Assembly: GCA_029937635.1 (NCBI GenBank)
Contig: JAPYPM010000078.1
Span: forward strand, 1-9,635
Reading direction: 5' to 3'
Length of the DNA stretch: 9,635 nucleotides
From: Nitrospinaceae bacterium
GTDB taxonomy: Bacteria > Nitrospinota > Nitrospinia > Nitrospinales > VA-1
The position numbers and the translations under genes are program-made. Shown here one piece after another: positions 1 to 6,511 of the stretch (within the stretch, counting starts at the first letter, position 1; each line of letters begins with the position of its first letter). The notes under the pieces were generated by a model. The model ran no database searches and had not been told where the DNA came from. It saw only the letters and a list, made by a program, of their open reading frames with translations.

Positions 1-102
1 ATCTGAGCGCTCCCGCAAATCCATAACTAGAATATCAAAAGCTTTTTTTTCAGCGGCAGCGTGAACCACTAATTGCGTTAGATCATTTAATGTATCTGTC
101 AT
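1..102 (-). CDS. rsfS: Ribosomal silencing factor RsfS, N-terminal 34 residues (truncated by window edge)
   Basis: The complementary strand opens at an ATG (100-102) and stays open to the window edge, giving a fragment that begins MTDTLNDLTQLVVHAAAEKK and continues AFDILVMDLRERSD. The pattern of a first helix, then 'EKKAFDILVMDLR', matches the N-terminus of the RsfS/Iojap family (usual form D-KK-ED-VVLDLR). Members bind ribosomal protein L14 (uL14) and block joining of the ribosomal subunits when nutrients are scarce. The gene lies 36 bp behind nadD on the same strand, and nadD-rsfS is a widespread pair, which supports the call. No Shine-Dalgarno sequence precedes the ATG. The rest of the protein lies outside the window, so nothing can be said about its C-terminus. 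Confidence 0.85.
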   Translation of the reverse strand, partial: MTDTLNDLTQLVVHAAAEKKAFDILVMDLRERSD

Positions 103-138
103 CTACATTATATTGGTTTGGGTTTATCTATCTTGTTA

Positions 139-813
139 TCACTTATAAATTTGGTGTTCAATAATATATGTTTCAACTTCGGGAGGCAACAAGTTATCCA
201 CTGGCTTACCCTTTACTAATCTTTCTCTTACATTAGTTGAAGAAATATCTCGCGGTCTAATATCACACACAACTAACCTTGTTCCTGTTTCTGGGTTAAC
301 AAAATCTAAATTCCCACTCCCTGTTTCACATAAACAATATGGTGAATCTCCATTAAACATTCCAAGAACTTTTTCCTCTGATGAGAGTATTTTTATGCCT
401 GGGCGAGAAGCTACTAATATATTATAATTTTTCATAATTTTTAATGCATCTTTCCATGAATCTAACTCTAATAAATTGTCAAACCCTATTATTAGAAACA
501 AATCACTGCTTGGATACTTTAATCTAAAGCAGTTTAATGTATCAATCGTATAAGAAATTTCTTTTCTAATAATATCTATGTCTGAAATATCAAAATAAGG
601 AATATTTTTAATGGCTAGCCGAAGCATTGCTACACGGTGAGTAGCGGAAGTTATGGGGACATGAGATTTATTAGGCGATTGAAAAACTGGAACAAATAAA
701 ACCTGATTCAAACCAAATTTTTTATATGTTTCTTGTGCTAAACCAATGTGTCCCATATGCACAGGATCAAAACTACCACCTAATATCCCGATTTGTTGTC
801 TAGCTTTACTCAT
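139..813 (-). CDS. nadD: Nicotinate-nucleotide adenylyltransferase NadD
   Basis: The product (224 aa, close to the family's usual 190-220) transfers AMP from ATP to nicotinate mononucleotide, making deamido-NAD in the cytoplasm; this step is shared by de novo and salvage NAD synthesis. The nucleotidyltransferase signature GGSFDPVHMGH is at residues 12-22, with the (H/T)xGH pair H19 and H22 that contacts ATP phosphates. The second signature, ISSTNVR, is at residues 190-196 and also belongs to the ATP site. A mid-region 'LIIGFDNLLELDSWK' matches the family's 'GxDxLxxLxxWK' substrate-binding stretch. The start is supported by a clear Shine-Dalgarno sequence (819-824) and by the signature lying close to the N-terminus. 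It is transcribed leftwards, probably together with rsfS, and divergently from the pilin gene. nadB, an earlier step of the same pathway, lies less than 1 kb away on the other strand. Confidence 0.95.
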   Translation of the reverse strand: MSKARQQIGILGGSFDPVHMGHIGLAQETYKKFGLNQVLFVPVFQSPNKSHVPITSATHRVAMLRLAIKNIPYFDISDIDIIRKEISYTIDTLNCFRLKYPSSDLFLIIGFDNLLELDSWKDALKIMKNYNILVASRPGIKILSSEEKVLGMFNGDSPYCLCETGSGNLDFVNPETGTRLVVCDIRPRDISSTNVRERLVKGKPVDNLLPPEVETYIIEHQIYK

Positions 814-818
814 AGTTC

Positions 819-824
819 TTCCTC
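819..824 (-). promoter_or_regulatory. Shine-Dalgarno sequence of nadD
   Basis: Read on the minus strand, GAGGAA lies 5 nt before the nadD ATG (GAGGAA-gaact-ATG). It is the only strong ribosome binding site I can find before any gene in this window, and it fixes the nadD start. Confidence 0.75.
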
Positions 825-869
825 ACATTTGATTCTCTGAATACTATCTCTTCTTTTTACAGCCTCACT

Positions 870-898
870 ATAATAATTAAATAAAAACTGATGTTTAA
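870..898 (-). promoter_or_regulatory. Candidate promoter for nadD-rsfS
   Basis: On the minus strand TTAAAC (893-898) is separated by 17 nt from TATTAT (870-875), about 57 bp before the nadD ATG. The spacing is right, but both boxes deviate from the sigma-70 consensus and the region is very AT-rich, so a chance match is possible. Confidence 0.3.
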
Positions 899-1010
899 AT
901 AAATATTGTAGATTCTTTAAATTATTCTCTTTCCTACAGCTATCATTTATCTATCACGGAAAAATAATTAGTCCCTACAACGTTGACTTTAAAATAATTT
1001 AATCTTACTC

Positions 1011-1041
1011 TTGATATCGCAATTACATTATTTGATATAAT
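1011..1041 (+). promoter_or_regulatory. Extended -10 promoter facing the pilin gene
   Basis: A perfect TATAAT (1036-1041) is preceded by TG at the extended -10 position (TGA-TATAAT, 1033-1041). A TTGATA box (1011-1016) lies 19 nt upstream, slightly longer than the ideal 17. Transcription would start near 1048, leaving a leader of about 64 nt before the pilin ATG at 1112. A second possible -35, TTGACT at 983-988, has only a poor partner. I see no sigma-54 (GG-N10-GC) element, although many pilA genes use one. Confidence 0.5.
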
Positions 1042-1111
1042 TAGTCTTTCGATCATTAGTCACTATTTCAAGTTTTTTTATTGGTTTAACTAACGTCATT
1101 AATTTAAAGCA

Positions 1112-1507
1112 ATGAAAAAATTAGATATTTTTTTAAAATTAGATCGCAAAAACAATAAAACGGGTTTTAGTTTTTTGGAACTGCTTATTGTTTTAGTCAT
1201 CATCGGGATTCTTGCAGCTGTAGCTATTCCTCAGCTGGACCATTACAAACAGCTAAGGCATGACAGAGAATCCAAGGACAACTTAGAGAGACTTTATCAA
1301 GCCTGTGAAAAGTTTTGGGAAAATGACATTAATACACAATGTTCTTTAATAATTGCCAAGGAAGCTGCGAATGGTTACGTTCAGTCTACTAATGTGGTTG
1401 TAAAAATTCCGTTAGGAAGGGAAACAAAAACTGACTTCCAAGCTATGGCAAAACATAGTAGTAGTGATAAAACCTATACTATTGACGAAAAAGGCAGTGT
1501 TCGTTAG
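1112..1507 (+). CDS. Type IV pilin / prepilin-like protein
   Basis: A 131-aa prepilin. The class III signal is plain: a basic, hydrophilic leader (residues 1-18) ends in Gly18, and the mature protein would begin FSFLELLIVLVIIGILAAVAIPQ (residues 19-41). Glu23 is at the critical +5 position and the hydrophobic assembly helix follows. Prepilin peptidase (PilD) would cut after Gly18 and methylate Phe19. The 113-residue mature chain has two cysteines, Cys65 and Cys77, that could form a disulfide. Its tail (GYVQSTNVVV, then K-TYTIDEKGSVR) has the strand-rich end seen in short PilA proteins of Deltaproteobacteria and relatives. No other pilus assembly gene is nearby, so whether it is the major pilin, a minor pilin or a type II secretion pseudopilin is open. 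The only in-frame ATG before the signal is the one used; there is no convincing Shine-Dalgarno sequence. It stands alone, with its own promoter. Confidence 0.88.
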   Translation: MKKLDIFLKLDRKNNKTGFSFLELLIVLVIIGILAAVAIPQLDHYKQLRHDRESKDNLERLYQACEKFWENDINTQCSLIIAKEAANGYVQSTNVVVKIPLGRETKTDFQAMAKHSSSDKTYTIDEKGSVR

Positions 1508-1618
1508 TTAAACATCCTTTGATCTTTTCTTATTTTTTCTCTCCTTAAATACTTTATTTTTTAATCCAATTATTCCTCTCAAGTTTTGATAAAACTACTG
1601 CATTATTTTCAGTTTGCA

Positions 1619-1651
1619 GGAAGGTAGACGAACCAGACACCCCTCCCTTCC
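1619..1651. repeat. Inverted repeat just upstream of the nadB promoter
   Basis: GGAAGG (1619-1624) and CCTTCC (1646-1651) form perfect 6-bp arms around a 21-nt spacer, in a locally GC-richer patch between AT-rich flanks. The right arm ends 10 bp before the nadB -35 box. No T tract follows, so it is a poor intrinsic terminator for the pilin gene. It could be an operator or a chance palindrome, and it does not resemble the NrtR or NiaR sites I know. Confidence 0.3.
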
Positions 1652-1661
1652 AATTATCTCA

Positions 1662-1690
1662 TTGAAAACAAAGGATAAACTATCTATAAT
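1662..1690 (+). promoter_or_regulatory. Near-consensus sigma-70 promoter of nadB, predicted to give a leaderless mRNA
   Basis: TTGAAA (1662-1667) is followed after exactly 17 nt by a perfect TATAAT (1685-1690). Only 7 nt (ctagaat) separate the -10 box from the nadB ATG at 1698. Initiation at the usual distance would put the first transcribed base at or next to the A of that ATG. No Shine-Dalgarno sequence is present, which agrees with leaderless translation. Confidence 0.65.
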
Positions 1691-1697
1691 CTAGAAT

Positions 1698-3356
1698 ATG
1701 ATGATTGAAGAAGATTTTCTAGTTATTGGTAGCGGGATTGCTGGTTTAACGTTTGCTCTTAAGGCTTCCCAGTTTGGATCGGTGGCGATTGTTAGTAAAG
1801 ATGAACTAGCCGAATCTGCCACTTTATATGCCCAAGGTGGGATAGCATCTGTGATGACCGACGATGACTCATTTGAATTGCATGCTAATGACACAATAGA
1901 AGCAGGTCGAGGGTTGTGCCGTGAAGACGTTGTGCGCATTATTTGCAGAGAAGGACCTTCTCATATCAGAGAGCTAATTGACTTAGGTGTTAAGTTTACT
2001 CGTATCCAAGGAAAAAACTATCATTTGAGTCGTGAAGGAGGACACTCCCGAGATAGAATTCTACACGCTAATGATCTTACAGGGCAAGAGATTGAACGCG
2101 CCATGATTGAGGCAATAAATAGTAAAAATAACATAACGGTTTTCCCACACCATATGCTGATCGATTTTATGACAATCAGTAGATTAGACTCTACAGTAGA
2201 ACCTGGTAGTCCTAAAGATGAAGCACTTGGAGCATATATCCTTGATGTCAAAACAAATAAAGTAAAAACTTTCCTTAGCAAAATCACCTTGTTGGCTAGT
2301 GGAGGTGCTGGCAAAGTTTATCTTTACACCTCAAATCCTGACACTGCTACAGGTGATGGAATTGCTGCCGCTTACCGCGCAGGTAGCAAAATAGCGAACA
2401 TGGAGTTCATTCAATTTCACCCGACCTGCTTATACCACCCTCAAGCAAAATCATTTTTAATTTCTGAGACAGTACGTGGGGAAGGCGGTATCTTAAGACT
2501 AAAAAGTGGACACACTTTCATGGAAAACTATCATCCCTTAGGATGCCTAGCTCCAAGAGATATTGTGGCCCGCGCCATAGATCATGAGATGAAAAAAAGT
2601 GGCGATGATTGTGTTTATTTAGATATAACTCATTTAGAAGGTTATCGAATTCGCGAACGCTTCCCGAATATCTACCAAACCTGTTTGAAGTTTAGTTTTG
2701 ATATGGTTAAAAACCCAATCCCAGTAGTACCTGCTGCCCATTATACCTGTGGAGGAGTCTTAGTAGACCTTAATGGCCAAACAAATATTCGCCATCTTTT
2801 TGCCAGTGGAGAAGTTTGCTACTCTGGATTACATGGCGCCAATAGACTAGCTTCAAACTCGCTATTGGAGGGGCTGGTATTATCAAATCGAGCTGTATCT
2901 AAAGCGGCCTTATTACTTAAATCCCAATCATTCAATAAAACTATTTTACATAATGTCCCTAGCTGGGATTATGGAAATGCAGTAGATAGTGACGAATCGG
3001 TTGTCGTCTCACATAATTGGGATGAGATTAGAAGAATCATGTGGAATTATGTTGGTATCGTACGCTCAGATAAAAGACTTCGCCGCGCTGAAAGACGAAT
3101 TCAATTACTACTGGACGAAATTAAGGAATATTACTGGGATTTCACAATTACCAAGAATACCCTAGAATTAAGAAACATCGCTCTCACTGCTCACCTTATT
3201 GTCATGAGCGCTTTAAAACGAAAAGAAAGCCGCGGACTCCACTTCACCTTAGATTATCCAAAAACGGATATTAGCTGGATAAAAGATACCGTACTTCAAG
3301 ATACTACGCGTCGTTTAGTAAACCAAATCTCTCTTAGAGCTACATCCCATGAATGA
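1698..3356 (+). CDS. nadB: L-aspartate oxidase NadB
   Basis: A 552-aa cytoplasmic flavoprotein of the succinate dehydrogenase/fumarate reductase family. It oxidises L-aspartate to iminoaspartate, which NadA condenses with dihydroxyacetone phosphate to quinolinate. The FAD-binding loop GSGIAG is at residues 11-16, and SATLYAQGGIA at 40-50 is the classic second FAD contact. The family motif EGGHSRDRILHA follows. The residues that act on substrate in E. coli NadB are all present at a constant offset of three: His241 (in FHPT), Arg287 (in PRDIVARA), His348 (in AAHYTCGG) and Arg383 (in GANRLASNSLLEG). The C-terminal helical domain contains ESRGLHFTLDYP. Length and ends are normal. Two ATGs are in tandem (1698 and 1701); the first is taken. 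It heads the plus-strand operon and overlaps ftsK by 8 bp. NadA and NadC are not in the window. Confidence 0.96.
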   Translation: MMIEEDFLVIGSGIAGLTFALKASQFGSVAIVSKDELAESATLYAQGGIASVMTDDDSFELHANDTIEAGRGLCREDVVRIICREGPSHIRELIDLGVKFTRIQGKNYHLSREGGHSRDRILHANDLTGQEIERAMIEAINSKNNITVFPHHMLIDFMTISRLDSTVEPGSPKDEALGAYILDVKTNKVKTFLSKITLLASGGAGKVYLYTSNPDTATGDGIAAAYRAGSKIANMEFIQFHPTCLYHPQAKSFLISETVRGEGGILRLKSGHTFMENYHPLGCLAPRDIVARAIDHEMKKSGDDCVYLDITHLEGYRIRERFPNIYQTCLKFSFDMVKNPIPVVPAAHYTCGGVLVDLNGQTNIRHLFASGEVCYSGLHGANRLASNSLLEGLVLSNRAVSKAALLLKSQSFNKTILHNVPSWDYGNAVDSDESVVVSHNWDEIRRIMWNYVGIVRSDKRLRRAERRIQLLLDEIKEYYWDFTITKNTLELRNIALTAHLIVMSALKRKESRGLHFTLDYPKTDISWIKDTVLQDTTRRLVNQISLRATSHE

Positions 3357-5676
3357 AAAAACTTCTATTTTTATTCGCGATTTTCTGGGAATAGCGATCT
3401 TGGCCTTTTCCTTGTTCACTATAGTATCCTTAGCAACCTATTCTTCGACAGATCCCTCAATGAACACATCTTTTTCCTCTCAGGAGTTAGTCACAAATTC
3501 TGGAGGTCTGGTTGGTGCTTATATTTCGGATGGGCTAGTTCAACTCTTTGGAAGTGGTTCATTTTTCTTTCCCATGATTACCCTGATTATTGGATGGGCT
3601 TGCGTGCGTAGAAAAGAATTTAACCATTGGCCACTTCGCCTGGTTTCTGGAATTTTTCTACTCACGGGAATATGTGCTTTGAGCGCAGTTCTAATGAATG
3701 CTGGACCTGTTTTTAAAAATTATACTCAAATAGGAGGTCTCACCGGTGCAGTCCTTGGAAAGTTTCTAGTAATTTGGTTAAGTCCAGTCGGTGCTACCAT
3801 TTTTTTAATCACTATGATTTTTGCCTCACTACTTGCCATGACAGGAAAAACGGTTAACTCTATACTGGAAATAGTGGGCAAACTTCTAGGAACCTTTATT
3901 GGTAAGTTATTACGACTATTAAATAATTTAAAATTCATTGTAAGTGAGTTTGTCAACACTGTTCGTAAATCCTCTTTGACTGCTAAAGAAAAACCCTACG
4001 ATACAGTTGTACCAACTGAGCCATTAATTATAACCAGACCTAAACTTCCTGAAATAACTACAGGGTCCACTCAGACTCCTATTATTATCCCTCGAAAAAG
4101 AAAAAAAATTGTCAGTTTTGTTGTGAATGAAAATCAACCACCTGTACCAGAAAATGGGGATTATCAGATACCACCTGTCAATTTGCTTAATGAACCTTTG
4201 CCGATAGAAGATTCGGATGAAATGAAAGAAGAAATTCTGATTAGCACTTCTATACTTGAGCAAAAACTATCTGATTTTGGAGTGGAAGGAAAAGTGGTCC
4301 AGGTTCTACCGGGACCGGTCATTACACTTTATGAATTTGAACCAGCCCCAGGAATCAAGGTCAGTAGAATTCTTGCCCTGAGCGATGACCTTGCGCTGGC
4401 AATGCGAGCACTTAGTTTGCGGATTCTTGCCCCTGTCCCAGGAAAACCTGTAGTGGGAATAGAAATTCCTAATATCAGAAAAGAAGTTGTTTCATTCAAA
4501 GAAATAATAACTTCTAAAGAGTTTGTTGAATCAGACTCAAAGTTAATGATGGTAATAGGAAAAGACAACATTGGTGAACCTGTCGTTCAGGACCTTGCTA
4601 CAATCCCGCACCTTTTGATGGCTGGCTCTACCGGCGCTGGGAAAAGCGTCGGATTAAATGCCATGATCTGCAGTATTCTTCTTAACGCTACACCTGATGA
4701 AGTTAAAATGATAATGATCGATCCAAAAATGTTGGAACTCTCGATTTTCGATGGTATTCCTCATCTTATTGCCCCGGTTGTAACAAATCCTAAAAAAGCC
4801 ACTGCAGCTCTATCCTGGGCTGTGGATGAAATGGAAAACCGGTATAAGCTAATGTCCAAAGTAGGTGTTCGCAATATTACCGGATTCAATGTAAAAATGG
4901 ATGCCGAACACGAAGAATATGAGATAAAACTCAAGCAATGGGAACATGATAATAAAAATAATGTCAAATCTCACGAAATTGAATCTGAAGAAGAAAGTGA
5001 TAAGCCAACCGAACCCCCTGAAAAATTACCTTATATTTTGATTGTTATAGATGAGTTGGCTGACCTTATGATGGTTGCTTCTAAGGGTGTCGAAGAAGCC
5101 CTCACTAGACTTGCTCAAATGGCGCGCGCTTCTGGAATTCATTTGATTGTCGCCACTCAACGACCCTCTGTGGACGTTTTAACCGGAATCATCAAAGCTA
5201 ATTTCCCATCCCGAATTTCCTATAAAGTAACATCTCGTGTCGACTCTCGAACCATACTTGATTCCATGGGAGCTGAAAAACTTCTCGGGAAAGGGGACAT
5301 GCTATTTATGCCTCCAGGAACTCATCGACTTTTTAGAATTCACGGTGCAATGGTGAGTGACGAGGAAATCGAAAAAATTATAAGCTTTATCAAAGAACAA
5401 AAAAAACCTACTTATAAAGAACAGATTTTTGAAGTTGCTGTAAGTGGTAAGGGAAAAACTAAAGAAGCAGAAGACTACGACGAAAGGTATGATGAAGCAT
5501 TGGCCATAGTCGCAAAAGATCGTCAAGCTTCTATTTCTTATATTCAACGGAGACTACGAATAGGCTACAATCGTGCCGCAAGCATTATCGAAATGATGGA
5601 GCGAGATGGCGTGGTAGGACCCTCCGATGGGGTCAGGCCTCGTGAAATTTATGTCAGTCCCATTCCTAATGAGTGA
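3349..5676 (+). CDS. ftsK: DNA translocase FtsK (FtsK/SpoIIIE family)
   Basis: A 775-aa ATP-driven motor that pumps chromosome termini through the closing septum and, in known cases, activates XerCD at dif. The N-terminal quarter has about four membrane segments (roughly residues 11-30, 61-86, 97-117 and 130-165). A short linker (about 170-270) is far smaller than in E. coli, so the size is that of the common compact FtsK. The alpha domain opens with YQIPPVNLL (272-280). The motor has Walker A GSTGAGKS (426-433) and Walker B YILIVIDE (562-569, Asp568-Glu569), then ARASGIHLIVATQRPSVDV. The C-terminal gamma domain, a winged helix that reads polar DNA motifs, occupies about 710-769 (RIGYNRAASIIEMMERDGVVG). 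An acidic, lysine-rich insert of about 40 residues precedes Walker B (about 520-560). The ATG lies inside the end of nadB, suggesting coupled translation. There is no Shine-Dalgarno sequence. Confidence 0.96.
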   Translation: MNEKTSIFIRDFLGIAILAFSLFTIVSLATYSSTDPSMNTSFSSQELVTNSGGLVGAYISDGLVQLFGSGSFFFPMITLIIGWACVRRKEFNHWPLRLVSGIFLLTGICALSAVLMNAGPVFKNYTQIGGLTGAVLGKFLVIWLSPVGATIFLITMIFASLLAMTGKTVNSILEIVGKLLGTFIGKLLRLLNNLKFIVSEFVNTVRKSSLTAKEKPYDTVVPTEPLIITRPKLPEITTGSTQTPIIIPRKRKKIVSFVVNENQPPVPENGDYQIPPVNLLNEPLPIEDSDEMKEEILISTSILEQKLSDFGVEGKVVQVLPGPVITLYEFEPAPGIKVSRILALSDDLALAMRALSLRILAPVPGKPVVGIEIPNIRKEVVSFKEIITSKEFVESDSKLMMVIGKDNIGEPVVQDLATIPHLLMAGSTGAGKSVGLNAMICSILLNATPDEVKMIMIDPKMLELSIFDGIPHLIAPVVTNPKKATAALSWAVDEMENRYKLMSKVGVRNITGFNVKMDAEHEEYEIKLKQWEHDNKNNVKSHEIESEEESDKPTEPPEKLPYILIVIDELADLMMVASKGVEEALTRLAQMARASGIHLIVATQRPSVDVLTGIIKANFPSRISYKVTSRVDSRTILDSMGAEKLLGKGDMLFMPPGTHRLFRIHGAMVSDEEIEKIISFIKEQKKPTYKEQIFEVAVSGKGKTKEAEDYDERYDEALAIVAKDRQASISYIQRRLRIGYNRAASIIEMMERDGVVGPSDGVRPREIYVSPIPNE

Positions 5677-5679
5677 CTC

Positions 5680-5698
5680 CTGTTTATTTTGGAAACAG
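5680..5698 (+). repeat. Small inverted repeat between ftsK and the next gene
   Basis: CTGTTT (5680-5685) and AAACAG (5693-5698) are perfect 6-bp arms with a 7-nt loop, in the 39-bp gap after ftsK. No T run follows, so it is unlikely to terminate transcription. It might mark a processing or pausing point, or be chance. Confidence 0.25.
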
Positions 5699-5715
5699 CT
5701 TAATACTCAACCAAT

Positions 5716-6504
5716 ATGTCCTTTGCCGACCATCTAGCCACTCTGACTAAGGACCAAACACAAAACCCTGTACTTTTTATTCTGCTTGGTGCAAGCAATC
5801 TTGCCCGTTCCTTCCATGGTTTAAAATGCTGTATCGAACGATGCATACTTCCAAGAACAGCTACCTTTTTACATGCTATGGGTCCGGGAAGAGGTTATGT
5901 TAGTCGCGGTGGAATACTTAACGCAACTTATTCTCCAATTATCAAAAGTGGCATTTTTGAAGCTACTCGAAACATAAAAAAACAGAAGGTAGTCGCTCTT
6001 ATCACAGATATTGGCAATGATATTATGTACAATATTTCTCCAGATAAAATCATTGACGGCCTGCAACATATCTTTAACGTATTAGATGAGATTGGAGCAA
6101 ACATTGTTATAACTTCAATTCCTGTAGATCTCGAAAGAGACATTAGTGAATTTAATTTTCAAATTCTCCGTTCGATTTATTTTCCAAAGAGTTCGGTAAA
6201 ATATTTCCAAGCCTCTAATAGTATTAAGTCTATTAACCAGTTTATTTTAAACACTTCTAATCAGAAAATAACTGTAATGAATGACATGAAACGGTTCATC
6301 GGTATAGATAAAATTCACTACAGCATCCTCAAAAGTCCATTAGCATGGTCTCATATCGCTGAAAAATTAACCGCTCCTCTTAGTACTAACGTTTTTCCAA
6401 AGTTAACAACTTCAGATATGGCACTGTCTATGACAAACAATATAGTTCAAATACTATTAACCGATATATTCAAAATAGAAAAAAAAACCAACCAAACATT
6501 TTAA
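5716..6504 (+). CDS. SGNH-hydrolase-like protein of unknown substrate
   Basis: A 262-aa protein that I do not recognise as a named family, but its motifs follow the SGNH/GDSL esterase order. Block I is LLGASNLAR (residues 23-31) with Ser27 as likely nucleophile. A glycine-rich block II is GPGRGYVSRGG (56-66). Block III is DIGNDIMY (98-105) with Gly100-Asn101, the oxyanion-hole pair. Block V is DKIH (198-201), the Asp-x-x-His of the catalytic dyad. Beta-strand-like stretches (VLFILL, KVVALIT, NIVITSIP) sit before these motifs, as in the flavodoxin-like SGNH fold. The usual Asp of 'GDS' in block I is Ala26. There is no signal peptide or membrane segment, so it should act in the cytoplasm. The gene lies 39 bp after ftsK and only 7 bp before a PlsC-like acyltransferase, so a role in removing or exchanging acyl groups is an inference. 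Activity is unproven. Confidence 0.65.
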   Translation: MSFADHLATLTKDQTQNPVLFILLGASNLARSFHGLKCCIERCILPRTATFLHAMGPGRGYVSRGGILNATYSPIIKSGIFEATRNIKKQKVVALITDIGNDIMYNISPDKIIDGLQHIFNVLDEIGANIVITSIPVDLERDISEFNFQILRSIYFPKSSVKYFQASNSIKSINQFILNTSNQKITVMNDMKRFIGIDKIHYSILKSPLAWSHIAEKLTAPLSTNVFPKLTTSDMALSMTNNIVQILLTDIFKIEKKTNQTF

Positions 6505-6511
6505 AACTGCC

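Noticed and set aside
103..138. TATAAT-like box just before rsfS on the minus strand
   Set aside because: It is only 4 nt from the ATG and has no -35 partner, and rsfS is most simply co-transcribed with nadD.
1512..1678. Distant inverted repeat ATCCTTTG ... CAAAGGAT flanking the pilin-nadB gap
   Set aside because: The arms are about 150 bp apart and short, with no flanking direct repeat or transposase. Chance is the simplest explanation.
1691..2314. Minus-strand open frames (82 and 97 codons) opposite nadB
   Set aside because: They lie wholly within nadB, whose motifs are conserved throughout. The translations are low in recognisable structure and rich in Ser and Pro, as expected for antisense shadows.
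3726..5547. Minus-strand open frames opposite ftsK
   Set aside because: All are covered by the intact ftsK frame, with no family match and no start signals.
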